This document shows positions 9,299 to 18,710 of a DNA stretch of 64,000 nucleotides, in pieces; within the stretch, counting starts at the first letter, position 1; each line of letters opens with the position of its first letter. Made by a program: the position numbers and the translations under genes. The notes beneath the pieces are model-generated. The model ran no database searches. It was given only the letters and a program-made list of their open reading frames with translations, and was not told the origin of the DNA. The stretch lies in assembly GCA_019635775.1 (NCBI GenBank), contig JAHBYU010000002.1, forward strand, positions 372,001-436,000, given 5' to 3'. The stretch is from Rhizobiaceae bacterium (GTDB lineage: Bacteria; Pseudomonadota; Alphaproteobacteria; Rhizobiales; Rhizobiaceae).

Positions 9299-10456
9299 TC
9301 AGGACTTCAGCAGTCGGGGAGCGGCAAGGCGGTTTCCGGTCATCAGGTCCACACCCATTTCGATCAGGGCCACGGCGTCCTCCTCGCTCGGCACGTCGAT
9401 CGCGATCAAGTCAAGGCCTGCTCCGCGCGCCATATCGACCAAGGCCGCTCCGTCCGGACCGCCCTTGCGAACCTTGGTCCGATCGAGCAGACGGTCGGCC
9501 GGCACCTTCACGGCGACAAAGCGGGCCTTCTTCACGAGGTCGAGTTCTTCCGATGTGCCTGACCAGTCCTCGGCCACGAAACGCAGATCCAGCCCCGATA
9601 GCAGTTCAAGAGAGGCCATATGCTGGCCACCCTCAAGGACCGGGACTGGGACGGACAGCACGATCGAGCGTGCGACCGACGGATGCAGCTTGAAGATGTC
9701 CAGCACGGCTGCAAATTCCATACCGTCCTGAAGCAGGGCGTTTGAGATCGCGACGTGAAGGGGACGGCGCTCGTTGATGTCGCCCAGGCGCCGGCGCACG
9801 ACCTCGGAAGCCGAGGTCACGGTCATGCGCTCGTAGACCGCAGGATCGACATCCGCCACCAGCCGGTCGAGCCGCCTGATGTCGACCGGGCTTCCCTCTT
9901 CGGGCTGGACGTGGAAATGCGCCTCGAAGCCGCCCGCCTCGCCCCTTCCGGCCGCTATGATGGGCTGCACGCTCAGATCGGCCGCGCCGCCGGCAATAAC
10001 GCGCCTCAGCGCGATATCGATCGCTGCGGTCTGCGGATCGGCTGGTTCTGCCGGCGCTGACTGTTTGGCCTTGTGAGAAGCCCCTTTTTCGCCTTCTGAA
10101 TCGTCATCGCCATGCCGCGCATGCCTGCGCTGCGCCGGTGAGGCGAGCTTTTCCGATACGGTGGTGCTGAGCTCGGCCAGTTTGGTCGCTTCCCGGTCCC
10201 CGCGCAGCGACACATCCTTGATAGCGGCGTCCATCGAGCGGGTCAGCCGCTCAAGTTCCGCAGCGACGAGGCTAGCCCTGCTGAAGGCCCTGTAGGCCAA
10301 AACGGCGGCGCCGATCCCGAGCAGCAGCGTGGCGGCCGAGGTGAAGAGGACGATTTCCGTTACGGGGACGCCCTGCGCGACTGCGATCTGGAGCAGGAAG
10401 GTGACAGCAGCACAGAAAGCTGCCGCGCCGCCAATGGCCAACAAGATGCGCTGCAT
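9299..10456 (-). CDS. membrane-anchored protein with degenerate EAL domain (TipF-like layout)
   Basis: A 385-residue protein with two N-terminal membrane helices (about 5-28 and 36-56), a coiled-coil/charged linker (about 60-140, including a His/Asp/Ser-rich stretch), and an EAL-type domain over roughly 150-385. The catalytic text is eroded: the usual E-A/V-L-x-R is FEAHFHVQP, the DDFG metal motif reads EDWSG, and the later glutamate motifs are absent, while a lysine survives in VAVKVPADR. It is therefore probably not a c-di-GMP phosphodiesterase; it could bind c-di-GMP or act as a scaffold, as Caulobacter TipF does in flagellar placement. The resemblance to TipF is of layout only. It is transcribed toward the TadG-like pair's upstream side with no other partner nearby. 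Confidence 0.75.
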   Translation of the reverse strand: MQRILLAIGGAAAFCAAVTFLLQIAVAQGVPVTEIVLFTSAATLLLGIGAAVLAYRAFSRASLVAAELERLTRSMDAAIKDVSLRGDREATKLAELSTTVSEKLASPAQRRHARHGDDDSEGEKGASHKAKQSAPAEPADPQTAAIDIALRRVIAGGAADLSVQPIIAAGRGEAGGFEAHFHVQPEEGSPVDIRRLDRLVADVDPAVYERMTVTSASEVVRRRLGDINERRPLHVAISNALLQDGMEFAAVLDIFKLHPSVARSIVLSVPVPVLEGGQHMASLELLSGLDLRFVAEDWSGTSEELDLVKKARFVAVKVPADRLLDRTKVRKGGPDGAALVDMARGAGLDLIAIDVPSEEDAVALIEMGVDLMTGNRLAAPRLLKS

Positions 10457-10632
10457 TTAACCGACCATTCCCCCTCTGCGGGCATTATGTTGTCCTGTCC
10501 GGGCTAAAGCAATCGTCCGAAACACCCCGAATGTCGATTGGTCCTGATCAGGGAAAGCTGGTGACAGGATGACGTGGTTGCGTTAATTCCCTCCGGCATT
10601 CGAAAGTTCCCCAACCCGTGAAGATTTGACAC

Positions 10633-11493
10633 ATGGCAGGCAAGCCCGAAATCATTGCGTCCCTCGAAGACATATCGGGGCGCTACAAGGCGATCCTGTG
10701 CGATGTCTGGGGCGTCCTGCACAATGGAGAGCGCTGCTACGAGGCTGCATCCGCGGCACTGTCCAGGGCGCGCGAGCAGGGGCTCGCGGTTGTGATGATC
10801 ACCAATTCGCCGAGGCCGCATGACGGCGTGGAAGCGCAGTTTGAGGTGCTCGGCGTGCCGGATTCAGCGTGGGACCGCGTCGTTACCTCCGGCGACGTGA
10901 CGCGCGAACTGGTGCGTGTCGGACCGCGCAGGATATTCCACCTCGGTCCCGAGCGGGACTTCAACCTCTATGATGGCCTCGATGTGGAACTGGTCGAGGA
11001 GTTCGAGGCGAGCGGCGTGGTTTGCACCGGCCTGTTTGACGATGAGGTGGAGACGCCCGACGACTACCGCGAAATGCTGACACGGCTTCGCGCCCGCAAT
11101 CTGCCGTTCATCTGCGCCAATCCGGACATCGTGGTCGAGCGCGGCGAAAGGCTTATCTGGTGTGCCGGCGCGCTGGCGCGCGACTACGCGCAACTTGGCG
11201 GCCGGACACTGATAGCCGGCAAGCCGCATCGCCCGATATACGAGGCGGCGCTTGAGGCGGCGTCGGAAGTCGCCGCGCGTCAGATCGCGCGCTCCGAAGT
11301 GCTCGCGATCGGCGACGGGATGTTGACCGACATAAAGGGCGCAAGCGACAACGGCCTTGACGTGCTCTACATTTCGGGCGGCATCCATGCCCGCGAGTAC
11401 GGTCATGCGGATGATCCCGATCCAGCGAAGTTGCAGGTTTTTCTCGACAAGCACGGCTTTGAGGCTGTCGCGACCATGCCGAAATTGCGATAG
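10633..11493 (+). CDS. HAD-superfamily class IIA hydrolase (TIGR01459 type)
   Basis: A 286-residue phosphatase-like protein of the NagD/PGP branch. HAD motif I is atypical, AILCDVWGVLHNG: the nucleophile Asp is present and the usual second Asp is Trp-Gly, as in the TIGR01459 group. Motif II ITNSPRP, the motif III lysine in AGKPHRPIYEAA, and motif IV IGDGMLTDIKGA are all visible; the class IIA cap lies between motifs II and III. Substrate unknown. It stands 9 nt before ribF in the same direction, a pairing common in rhizobia, suggesting co-transcription and perhaps removal of phosphorylated by-products, but that is only inference. Confidence 0.88.
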   Translation: MAGKPEIIASLEDISGRYKAILCDVWGVLHNGERCYEAASAALSRAREQGLAVVMITNSPRPHDGVEAQFEVLGVPDSAWDRVVTSGDVTRELVRVGPRRIFHLGPERDFNLYDGLDVELVEEFEASGVVCTGLFDDEVETPDDYREMLTRLRARNLPFICANPDIVVERGERLIWCAGALARDYAQLGGRTLIAGKPHRPIYEAALEAASEVAARQIARSEVLAIGDGMLTDIKGASDNGLDVLYISGGIHAREYGHADDPDPAKLQVFLDKHGFEAVATMPKLR

Positions 11494-11502
11494 CGATTCC
11501 AG

Positions 11503-12486
11503 ATGGACATCCCGTTCCGACATATAAGGGGCGACGAGGCGCTGGCTGCGGATCTGCGCGGCGGCGTGGTGGCGATCGGCAATTTCGACGGCGTACATCG
11601 CGGCCACCAGGCGGTTCTGGCGAGGGCGTTGGAGGAGGCAGCAAGGCGGGGTGTTCCGGCGCTAGTGCTGACCTTCGAGCCGCACCCCCGGAAGGTATTT
11701 CGCCCCGACGTCCCGCTTTTCGTCCTGACGCCGCCGCCCATAAAGGCCAAGCTGCTTGCCGAACTGGGCTTTGCCGCAATGATCGAGCAACCTTTTACGC
11801 GCGAATTCGCGTCTCATTCCGCTGAAAGCTTCGTGACCGACATCCTGGACGCCCGCCTGGGCGTCAGCCATGTGGTGACTGGGTTCGACTTCCATTTCGG
11901 CAAGGACAGACAGGGCGGCCCGGCTTTCCTGATGGAAAGCGGCGAGCGTCATGGTTTCGGGGTGACGCTGGTTGACGCTTTCCGCGACGAGGACGCGCAG
12001 TTGATCTCGTCGAGCCGGATCAGATCACTTCTGGAAAAGGGCGAAGTTGCCGAAGCAGCCGGGCTCCTCGGATATCGCTACACAGTAGAAGCTGAGGTGC
12101 GGGGTGGCCAGAAGCTTGGGAGGACGCTCGGGTTCCCGACCGCGAACATGGCCATGCCAGCGGATTTCGCGCTCAAAGAGGGCATCTATGCCGTTCGGTT
12201 CCGGCGCGGCGACGGCTCGCTGCATGACGCTGTGGCGAGCTTTGGCCGCCGGCCAACTGTGGACGATGACGGTGCGCCGCTGCTCGAAACCTTCGTCTTC
12301 GACTTCACGGCCGATCTCTATGGCGAACCTTGCCAGGTCTCGTTCTACGGATTCCTGCGAGGAGAGGAGAAGTTTGAAGGTCTCGAACCCCTCGTCGCGC
12401 AAATGAAGCGCGACGAAGCGGAGTCGCGGGCGTTGCTGTCCGGCGTCCGGCCCATATCAGAACTGGACGCCCGGATTTCATTCTGA
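11503..12486 (+). CDS. ribF: bifunctional riboflavin kinase / FAD synthetase
   Basis: Converts riboflavin to FMN and FMN to FAD in the cytoplasm. The 327 residues hold the N-terminal adenylyltransferase domain with GNFDGVHRGH (26-35) and SSSRIR (159-164), then the C-terminal kinase domain with GRTLGFPTAN (206-215) and the barrel ending near 300. Both halves are complete and the length is typical. It follows the HAD gene by 9 nt and ends in a GC-rich bidirectional hairpin shared with the convergent HdeD-like gene. No FMN riboswitch is visible. Confidence 0.97.
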   Translation: MDIPFRHIRGDEALAADLRGGVVAIGNFDGVHRGHQAVLARALEEAARRGVPALVLTFEPHPRKVFRPDVPLFVLTPPPIKAKLLAELGFAAMIEQPFTREFASHSAESFVTDILDARLGVSHVVTGFDFHFGKDRQGGPAFLMESGERHGFGVTLVDAFRDEDAQLISSSRIRSLLEKGEVAEAAGLLGYRYTVEAEVRGGQKLGRTLGFPTANMAMPADFALKEGIYAVRFRRGDGSLHDAVASFGRRPTVDDDGAPLLETFVFDFTADLYGEPCQVSFYGFLRGEEKFEGLEPLVAQMKRDEAESRALLSGVRPISELDARISF

Positions 12487-12527
12487 GGTTCAGGCAAGGC
12501 CGGTCGAGCCGGCCCTCCTCAGATTTT
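12483..12527. terminator. bidirectional hairpin terminator between ribF and the HdeD-like gene
   Basis: Inner stem GGCCGG (12498-12503), loop TCGAG, CCGGCC (12509-12514), with an outer stem CTGAGG (12483-12488) / CCTCAG (12517-12522), followed on the plus strand by ATTTT. It overlaps the stop codons of both convergent genes, so one structure probably serves both. Confidence 0.65.
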
Positions 12528-13094
12528 CTCGCCGCTTTTGAGCGCAATGCCAAGCGCAATACAGGTCCAGCCCTGGAAGATCATGTCGATCGCCAGGAAC
12601 ATGCCGAGCACCCATACGCTGTTGACCGGCCAGCCAATCGCGATGACGATGCCTGCAAGGGCGGTGATGATGGCAGCAGTGATGATCCAGCCCGCACCCT
12701 TGTTGTCCCAGTGCTTGAAGCCGATCCAGGCGCGAACCACGCCCGACGCGACGAGGCTGGCCGCCAGGAGGAGCGTGAAGACAGCCGAGGCGAGGAGAGG
12801 GTTGCTGAAGGCAACGATGCCGGCGACCGCATAGAGAAGGCCTCCAAGCAGCCAGAGGAAGAAGCCGCCCCATGTCTTGACGCTGAAGGCGTGCACGATC
12901 TCGGACGCGCCGACGATCAACATCATGATGCCGACGAGGAAGACCGACGCCACAGTCGCGACGAGGAGGTTTCCAAGCGCGACCGTGCCTACGATCAGCA
13001 TCAATATGCCAAGCGCGACGAACCAGCCCCATTTTGATCGCAGTTCCCCGACGCGTTCCTTGAAAGCATCGGAAATGTCCGGTGTCAGTGTCAT
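12519..13094 (-). CDS. HdeD-family (DUF308) membrane protein
   Basis: A 191-residue inner-membrane protein with about six hydrophobic helices in three paired units (for example WGWFVALGILMLIVGTVAL and GAGWIITAAIITALAGIVI), the DUF308/HdeD pattern. E. coli HdeD is linked to acid resistance; the role in alphaproteobacteria is unclear. The frame is open to 13151, but the ATG at 13094 has a strong AAGGAGGGAC ribosome-binding site 6 nt upstream, which fixes the start. Monocistronic, divergent from the MipA-like gene. Confidence 0.88.
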   Translation of the reverse strand: MTLTPDISDAFKERVGELRSKWGWFVALGILMLIVGTVALGNLLVATVASVFLVGIMMLIVGASEIVHAFSVKTWGGFFLWLLGGLLYAVAGIVAFSNPLLASAVFTLLLAASLVASGVVRAWIGFKHWDNKGAGWIITAAIITALAGIVIAIGWPVNSVWVLGMFLAIDMIFQGWTCIALGIALKSGEKI

Positions 13095-13283
13095 CGTTTC
13101 GTCCCTCCTTGAAACGTAGCCCTGCAGCGTCTGCTGCCGCACTTTACGCAACGGATGGTAGCGCTACGCAGGTTCTTCGTCCATGCGGCTGATGATGGCG
13201 AGTGCAGACGAATTAATTCAAATTTTACGCAATCCCCCGAAACAGTTAGGCTGGCGATTCTCAGGCGCCGCGTGGAGTTTGCA

Positions 13284-14099
13284 TTGCGTTCCTTCAGATC
13301 GATCTTCGTTGCTTCCCTCGCAGTCGCAATACCGGTGGGGCCCGCCCTGGCGGAGGAAGGCAAGGGCATATTCGACTGGGTTCGGGGCGACTGGAAGCTG
13401 ATCGTCGGCGCGACCGGCATGGTTGCGCCGGATTTCGAGGGTGCCAAGGACCTGATGTTCAGCGTGTCGCCCATCATATCTCTGGGCAAGGCAGGCCCTG
13501 AAGCTCGTTTTACTTCACGTAACGATGGAATTTCGATCTCTCTGTATGACAATGGCAGCATGCGCGCGGGCCTGAACGGCCAGGTGATCCTTGAACGCGA
13601 CAGCCGCGACTATTGGCAACTTCAGGGGCTCGATCCGGTTCGCTGGGGTGCGGAAATCGGCGGATTTGCCGAGGTCTATCCGACCGACTGGCTGCGCCTG
13701 CGCGGCGAGGTTCGCCAGGGCTTCCGGTCGCATACCGGCGTGGTAGCGGACATTACCGTCGATGCATTCAAGGACATAACCGACTCGGTTCGTATCTCCG
13801 GCGGGCCTCGAATGTCCTGGGCGTCGGCGGACTATTTCGAGAGCTACTACGGCGTCAACGCCGCGGAGGCGGCGGCGTCAGGACTGTCGGAATACGATCC
13901 CGGCGGTGGCTTGAAGTCGATCGGTTTCGGCGGCGCGTATGACTGGAAAGCAACCGAGAAACTGACGACAAGCGTTTTTGCCGAATATTCCCGCCTCTTG
14001 GGACCGGCGGAGGATTCGAGCATCGTCGTGCAAAGGGGCTCGCCGAACCAGTTCACCTTCGGCCTGTCCGCGGCCTATCGCTTCGACTTTTCGATGTAG
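13284..14099 (+). CDS. MipA/OmpV-family outer-membrane protein
   Basis: A roughly 270-residue beta-barrel protein of the MipA/OmpV family, located in the outer membrane. Visible: signal peptide (about MRSFRSIFVASLAVAIP..ALA), then alternating amphipathic strands with PDFEGAKDLMFSVSPIISL, YDWKATEKLTTSVFAEYSRL and a terminal aromatic strand AAYRFDFSM, the usual barrel sorting end. The start is uncertain: an ATG at 13155 would put ~40 polar residues before the signal peptide, GTG 13272 is possible, and TTG 13284 has TGGAG six nt upstream and gives a clean signal peptide, so it is preferred. Such barrels are tied to murein-complex scaffolding (MipA) or osmotic regulation (OmpV); which applies here is not shown. 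Confidence 0.85.
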   Translation: MRSFRSIFVASLAVAIPVGPALAEEGKGIFDWVRGDWKLIVGATGMVAPDFEGAKDLMFSVSPIISLGKAGPEARFTSRNDGISISLYDNGSMRAGLNGQVILERDSRDYWQLQGLDPVRWGAEIGGFAEVYPTDWLRLRGEVRQGFRSHTGVVADITVDAFKDITDSVRISGGPRMSWASADYFESYYGVNAAEAAASGLSEYDPGGGLKSIGFGGAYDWKATEKLTTSVFAEYSRLLGPAEDSSIVVQRGSPNQFTFGLSAAYRFDFSM

Positions 14100-14142
14100 G
14101 ATCGGCTCAAAACAGCGCTTTATTCCTTGATCGGTCTCGTTT

Positions 14143-14166
14143 AGAAGCGCCGCATGACGCTTCTTT
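14143..14166 (+). terminator. possible terminator hairpin after the MipA-like gene
   Basis: Stem AGAAGCG (14143-14149), 8-nt loop, CGCTTCT (14158-14164), then only two further T. Located 44 nt after the MipA-like stop in the 248-nt gap before ileS. Weak because the U-tract is short. I see no other structured element in this gap, and no tRNA. Confidence 0.35.
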
Positions 14167-14347
14167 CGCGCAAGCCGGTCACGGCGATACGAATTATGAG
14201 CCCGGTGTTCCGGGCGGCCTGAGGTCCAGACCACGGGCTGCCGGAGCCGCTGGGAGTTTTCGCGCGGGCCGCTCTCGCGCTTTTCAAGGAACATGGTAGT
14301 TCAACGCCCGGGATTTCAGCCCGTCGGGCAACGCATATGGCAGAACG

Positions 14348-17284
14348 ATGACCGAAACAGCCGACAAGATCGATTATTCAAAGACGCTCAACCTGCCGCA
14401 AACGGACTTCCCGATGCGCGCCGGCCTGCCGGAAAAAGAGCCAGTTACCGTCAAGCGCTGGCAGGAGATGGACCTCTACAAGCGCCTGCGCGAAGAGGCG
14501 AAGGACCGCCCGCTATACGTGCTGCACGACGGCCCGCCCTACGCCAACGGCAACATCCATATCGGGCATGCGCTGAACAAGATCCTGAAGGACGTGATCA
14601 CGCGCTCCTTCCAGATGCGTGGCTACAACTCCAACTATGTGCCAGGCTGGGACTGCCACGGCCTGCCGATCGAATGGAAGATCGAGGAAGAGAACTACCG
14701 CTCCAAGGGCAAGCAGAAGCCAGACCTGTCCGACCCGGCGGCGATGATCGAATTCCGCCGCGAATGCCGCGCCTATGCGGAAAAGTGGATCGGCGTGCAG
14801 GGCGAGGAGTTCCAGCGTCTCGGCGTCGTCGGCGACTTCAAGAATCCCTATACGACGATGGCCTATCATTCCGAGGCGCGTATCGCCGGCGAGTTGCTGA
14901 AATTCGCCATGAGCGGCCAGCTCTATCGAGGCTCCAAGCCGGTGATGTGGAGCGTGGTCGAGCGCACCGCGCTGGCCGAAGCAGAGATCGAGTACCACGA
15001 CCACGAGAGCGACACGATCTGGGTGAAGTTCCCGGTCCTTGGCTCGAAGGAACTTGTCGATGTTTGCGTGGTAATCTGGACGACTACGCCTTGGACGATC
15101 CCCGGCAACAGGGCGGTCGCCTACTCGCCGAAGGTCGAATACGGGCTGTATGAGGTTGCGGAAGTCGAGAACGATTTTGGCCCACGCGTCGGCGAGAAGC
15201 TGATCTTTGCCAAAAAGCTTGCTGAGGAAGCCGCTACAAAAGCCAGGCTCAAGCTGAATCTGATCCGCAACGTTTCCGGCCAAGAGCTTGAAGCGATTCA
15301 GTTTTCGCATCCCCTCAAGGGTCTTGGCGGTGGCTACGAATTCGCGGTGCCAATGCTCTCCGGCGACCATGTCACCGATGACGCCGGCACCGGCTTCGTG
15401 CACACCGCGCCCGGCCATGGCCGCGAGGATTTTGACGCATGGATGGACGCTGCTCCGGAGTTGCGCAAGCGCGGCATCGAGACGGCCATTCCCTTCACGG
15501 TGGACGATGGCGGCTTCTACACCAAGGACGCGCCGGGCTTCGGGCCTGATCGCGAAGGTGGGCCGGCGCGCGTCATCGACGACAACGGCAAGAAGGGCGA
15601 CGCCAACAAGGCGGTCATCGACGCGCTGATCGCGCGCAACATGCTGTTCGCGCGCGGGCGACTGAAGCACCAGTACCCGCATTCATGGCGCTCGAAGAAG
15701 CCGATCATCTTCCGGAACACACCGCAATGGTTCGTCTACATGGACCATGACCTGAAGGACGGCACGACCTTGCGCAGCCGCGCGCTGAAGGCAATCGACG
15801 ACACGCGCTTCGTGCCGGCAGCCGGTCAGACGCGCCTGCGCGCGATGATCGAGGAGCGGCCGGACTGGGTCCTGTCGCGCCAACGTGCCTGGGGCGTGCC
15901 GATCGCGGTCTTCGTGGACGAGGAAGGCAACATCCTCAAGGATGAAGGCGTTAATCAGCGCATCGTCGAGGCATTCGAGGCCGAAGGCGCGGATGCATGG
16001 TTCGCGGAAGGCGCGAAGGAGCGCTTCCTCGGCAACGGCCACGACCATGCGAAGTGGACGATGGTCAAGGACATCCTCGACGTGTGGTTCGATTCCGGGT
16101 CGACACATGCGTTCACGCTGGAGGATCGTCCCGACCTGAAATGGCCGGCCGACGTCTATCTGGAAGGCTCCGACCAGCATCGCGGCTGGTTCCATTCCTC
16201 GTTGCTGGAAAGCTGCGGCACGCGGGGCAGGGCGCCGTACAACGCGGTAGTCACCCATGGCTTCACCATGGACGAGGAAGGCCGCAAGATGTCGAAGTCG
16301 CTCGGCAACACGGTCGTGCCACAGGACGTCATCAAGCAGTCCGGAGCAGATATCCTGCGCCTCTGGGTCGTGACGACCGACTACTGGGAGGACCAGCGCC
16401 TCGGCAAGACGATCCTGCAGACCAACATCGACGCCTACCGCAAACTCCGCAACACCATCCGCTGGATGCTGGGCACGCTCGCGCATGACGATGGCGCGAC
16501 GGTGCCGCTGGCGGAGATGCCGGAACTGGAGCGGCTGATGCTGCACCGGCTTTCTGAACTGGATGCGGTGGTGCGGGCCGGATATGACGCGTTCGACTTC
16601 AAGCGCGTGACGCGCGCGCTGCTCGATTTCATGAATGTCGAGCTTTCGGCCTTCTATTTCGACATCCGCAAGGACGCGCTCTACTGCGAAGGCCCGTCGA
16701 GCGTAAGGCGCAAGGCTTCCGTTCAGGTCGTGCGGCATCTGTTCGAGTGTCTCGTCACCTGGCTGGCGCCCATGCTGCCCTTCACCACGGAGGAAGCCTG
16801 GCTGGATCGCTATCCGGACAGGGAGTCTGTTCACCTAGAGCAGTTCCCGCCGGTTCCCGCAGACTGGCGGAATGCCGAGCTCGCCCGGAAATGGGAGAAG
16901 GTAAAGGAAGTCAGGCGTGTCGTGACGGGAGCGCTTGAGATCGAGCGGTCGAAAAAGACGATCGGATCTTCGCTGGAGGCTGTTCCGGTGGTTTTTCTAT
17001 CCGACGAAGCGTTACGGCATGCGATTGCCGGCGTGGACCTCGCGGAAATCTCCATCACAAGCGGGCTGGACCTCATGGACAAGGAGGAACCGGCTGGTTC
17101 GTTCAAGCTGCCAGACGTGCAGGGCGTGGCGGTCGTGGTCGAAAAGGCAGAGGGGCGCGGTCTGCGGAAATGCGCGCGGTCTTGGCGATATACCGCCGAT
17201 GTTGGCGAGGATCCGGCCTTTCCGGACGTTTCAGCCCGTGACGCTCTCGTCTTGCGTGAACTGCAAGGGCTCGGCCGCCTGTGA
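14348..17284 (+). CDS. ileS: isoleucyl-tRNA synthetase
   Basis: Class I aminoacyl-tRNA synthetase charging tRNA-Ile, with an editing domain against valine. The 978 residues include HIGH at 71-74 ([10 protein letters not shown]), the CP1 editing insertion, the [10 protein letters not shown] region, KMSKS at 647-651 and the anticodon-binding helical domain. The C-terminus carries only [13 protein letters not shown] where many bacterial enzymes have a full CxxC..CxxC zinc knuckle: the second Cys is Ser and no later Cys pair follows. The protein is otherwise complete. Stand-alone start; the next gene begins 166 nt downstream. Confidence 0.98.
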   Translation: MTETADKIDYSKTLNLPQTDFPMRAGLPEKEPVTVKRWQEMDLYKRLREEAKDRPLYVLHDGPPYANGNIHIGHALNKILKDVITRSFQMRGYNSNYVPGWDCHGLPIEWKIEEENYRSKGKQKPDLSDPAAMIEFRRECRAYAEKWIGVQGEEFQRLGVVGDFKNPYTTMAYHSEARIAGELLKFAMSGQLYRGSKPVMWSVVERTALAEAEIEYHDHESDTIWVKFPVLGSKELVDVCVVIWTTTPWTIPGNRAVAYSPKVEYGLYEVAEVENDFGPRVGEKLIFAKKLAEEAATKARLKLNLIRNVSGQELEAIQFSHPLKGLGGGYEFAVPMLSGDHVTDDAGTGFVHTAPGHGREDFDAWMDAAPELRKRGIETAIPFTVDDGGFYTKDAPGFGPDREGGPARVIDDNGKKGDANKAVIDALIARNMLFARGRLKHQYPHSWRSKKPIIFRNTPQWFVYMDHDLKDGTTLRSRALKAIDDTRFVPAAGQTRLRAMIEERPDWVLSRQRAWGVPIAVFVDEEGNILKDEGVNQRIVEAFEAEGADAWFAEGAKERFLGNGHDHAKWTMVKDILDVWFDSGSTHAFTLEDRPDLKWPADVYLEGSDQHRGWFHSSLLESCGTRGRAPYNAVVTHGFTMDEEGRKMSKSLGNTVVPQDVIKQSGADILRLWVVTTDYWEDQRLGKTILQTNIDAYRKLRNTIRWMLGTLAHDDGATVPLAEMPELERLMLHRLSELDAVVRAGYDAFDFKRVTRALLDFMNVELSAFYFDIRKDALYCEGPSSVRRKASVQVVRHLFECLVTWLAPMLPFTTEEAWLDRYPDRESVHLEQFPPVPADWRNAELARKWEKVKEVRRVVTGALEIERSKKTIGSSLEAVPVVFLSDEALRHAIAGVDLAEISITSGLDLMDKEEPAGSFKLPDVQGVAVVVEKAEGRGLRKCARSWRYTADVGEDPAFPDVSARDALVLRELQGLGRL

Positions 17285-17450
17285 CGCCTTCGTGAAGCGC
17301 ACACCGGGCAACATCCGGGGTCGCAAAGTTGCCCTTGACGGACCCTTAAGGTAAACAGACGACAATCCGGCAGACAAATTGTCGCCGGATTTCCGTCCGA
17401 TATGCGCAGTGCGCGTTGCCGGCACGGTTCGGCCGACGGAGAGGTGGATA

Positions 17451-18158
17451 GTGGGAATTGAGTTTATGAAGGAACGCATTGGCGCAAGGACCATCCTTGT
17501 CGCTCCGCTCCTTGTGTCCGGCCTTATGGTTTCGGGATGCATGAGTTCGCCGACTTACGGCACCGGCGTCACCGCAAACGAGCAGCTTGCTTCGGACCTG
17601 AGCGGCATGTTCTCCATGAAGCCGAAACGCACGAGCTACGACTACGCGCCGCGTCCGGAACTGGTGAAGCCCGCCAAGGGCACAACTGAACTGCCTGCGC
17701 CGCAGGAGAACATCGTGGCGACGGATGCCGGGCAGTGGCCGGAATCGCCTGAGCAGAAGCGCGCCCGCCTGCGCGCGGAAGCGACAGAGAACCGTGACGA
17801 TCCAAACTGGCGGCCTGACGTCGTCAACGATCTAGGCACGGCGGGTTCGACCAAGACGGCCAAGCTCGGAACGTCGGGACGTGCCTCCGAATCGGGCGTG
17901 GCGCGCGCGGGCGAGGCCGAGGACCTGAACAAGCTTGGCCAGCAGGCCAGACAGGCTCGCGCGGCCGCGACACAGGGAAGCCCGACTGTACGGCGTACCC
18001 TTACCGAGCCACCGATCGACTACCGTCAGCCCGCACCTACCGCGGCCACCGACGATCTCGGTGAAGACGAGTTCAAGAAGCAGCGCCGCCTGAAGGCGGA
18101 AGCCAAGAAGGCTGCCGGCACGAAGAAGACGTGGAAGGACATGGTTCCGTGGCTCTGA
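17451..18158 (+). CDS. putative lipoprotein of unknown function
   Basis: About 235 residues beginning with a lipoprotein signal: basic KERIGAR, a hydrophobic core, and the lipobox VSGC with Cys at about 30. The mature part is polar and low in complexity, rich in Ala/Lys/Arg/Glu, with no recognisable domain; it ends in a Lys-rich tail KKTWKDMVPWL. Start: GTG 17451 has GGAGAGG 6 nt upstream; the ATG at 17466, five codons in, is an alternative. It lies between ileS and tadA. Probably anchored to an envelope membrane; homologues of this layout occur after ileS in related bacteria, but I recognise no assigned function. Confidence 0.8.
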   Translation: MGIEFMKERIGARTILVAPLLVSGLMVSGCMSSPTYGTGVTANEQLASDLSGMFSMKPKRTSYDYAPRPELVKPAKGTTELPAPQENIVATDAGQWPESPEQKRARLRAEATENRDDPNWRPDVVNDLGTAGSTKTAKLGTSGRASESGVARAGEAEDLNKLGQQARQARAAATQGSPTVRRTLTEPPIDYRQPAPTAATDDLGEDEFKKQRRLKAEAKKAAGTKKTWKDMVPWL

Positions 18159-18187
18159 TGCCACGCGAGGCCTGACCTCCCAAGTAG

Positions 18188-18646
18188 TCAGCCCCTGCGA
18201 CGCTCGCTGAAAAATCTCCTGAGCATGTTACCGGCTTCCACTTCACGGATACCAGAATAGACCTCTGGAACATGGTGGCATGTCGGTGCGGCGAAGAAGC
18301 GCACGCCGCTTACGACCGCTCCACCCTTGTCGTCCGTCGCGCCAAAGTACAGGCGGCGGATACGCGCAAAAGAGATGGCGCCGGCACACATGGTGCAGGG
18401 TTCCAGCGTGACATAGAGGTCGGCGTCGGAAAGCCGCTCGGCGGACAGCATGCCGGAAGCCTCGCGGATCGCCAGAATTTCCGCATGGGCGGTGGAGTCA
18501 GAGAGTTCGCGCGTGCGGTTGCCGGCGCGCGCCACGATCTCACCGCCGAGGACCAGGACGGCGCCGATGGGAACTTCGCCGCGCCGTCCGGCGGCGTCAG
18601 CCTCGGCAAGCGCCTCGCCCATGAAATCCGTGCGGCCCGGGAGCAA
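18188..18646 (-). CDS. tadA: tRNA(Arg) adenosine-34 deaminase
   Basis: Zinc-dependent deaminase that converts A34 to inosine in tRNA-Arg(ACG). The cytidine/deoxycytidylate deaminase motifs are intact: TAHAEILAIREA (zinc His and proton-shuttle Glu) and PCTMCAGA (two zinc Cys). The first ATG in the core is at 18622, but TTG at 18646 has GAGGA 8 nt upstream and restores the short N-terminal helix usual in TadA (LPGRTDFMGEALAEA), giving 152 residues; it is preferred. The longer open frame to 18712 would overlap the rluB start and has no ribosome site. It is divergent from rluB, with a 64-nt shared upstream region. Confidence 0.92.
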   Translation of the reverse strand: MLPGRTDFMGEALAEADAAGRRGEVPIGAVLVLGGEIVARAGNRTRELSDSTAHAEILAIREASGMLSAERLSDADLYVTLEPCTMCAGAISFARIRRLYFGATDDKGGAVVSGVRFFAAPTCHHVPEVYSGIREVEAGNMLRRFFSERRRG

Positions 18647-18710
18647 GCTGTATTTCCTCGCAAGGGTGAAACGATCCTGATATCTAGCCGTGCAAACAGG
18701 CAAAGGCCAC

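Noticed and set aside
14099..14348. Possible RNA leader (T-box or tRNA) ahead of ileS
   Set aside because: No cloverleaf or T-box specifier/antiterminator pattern found; T-boxes are not expected in alphaproteobacteria.
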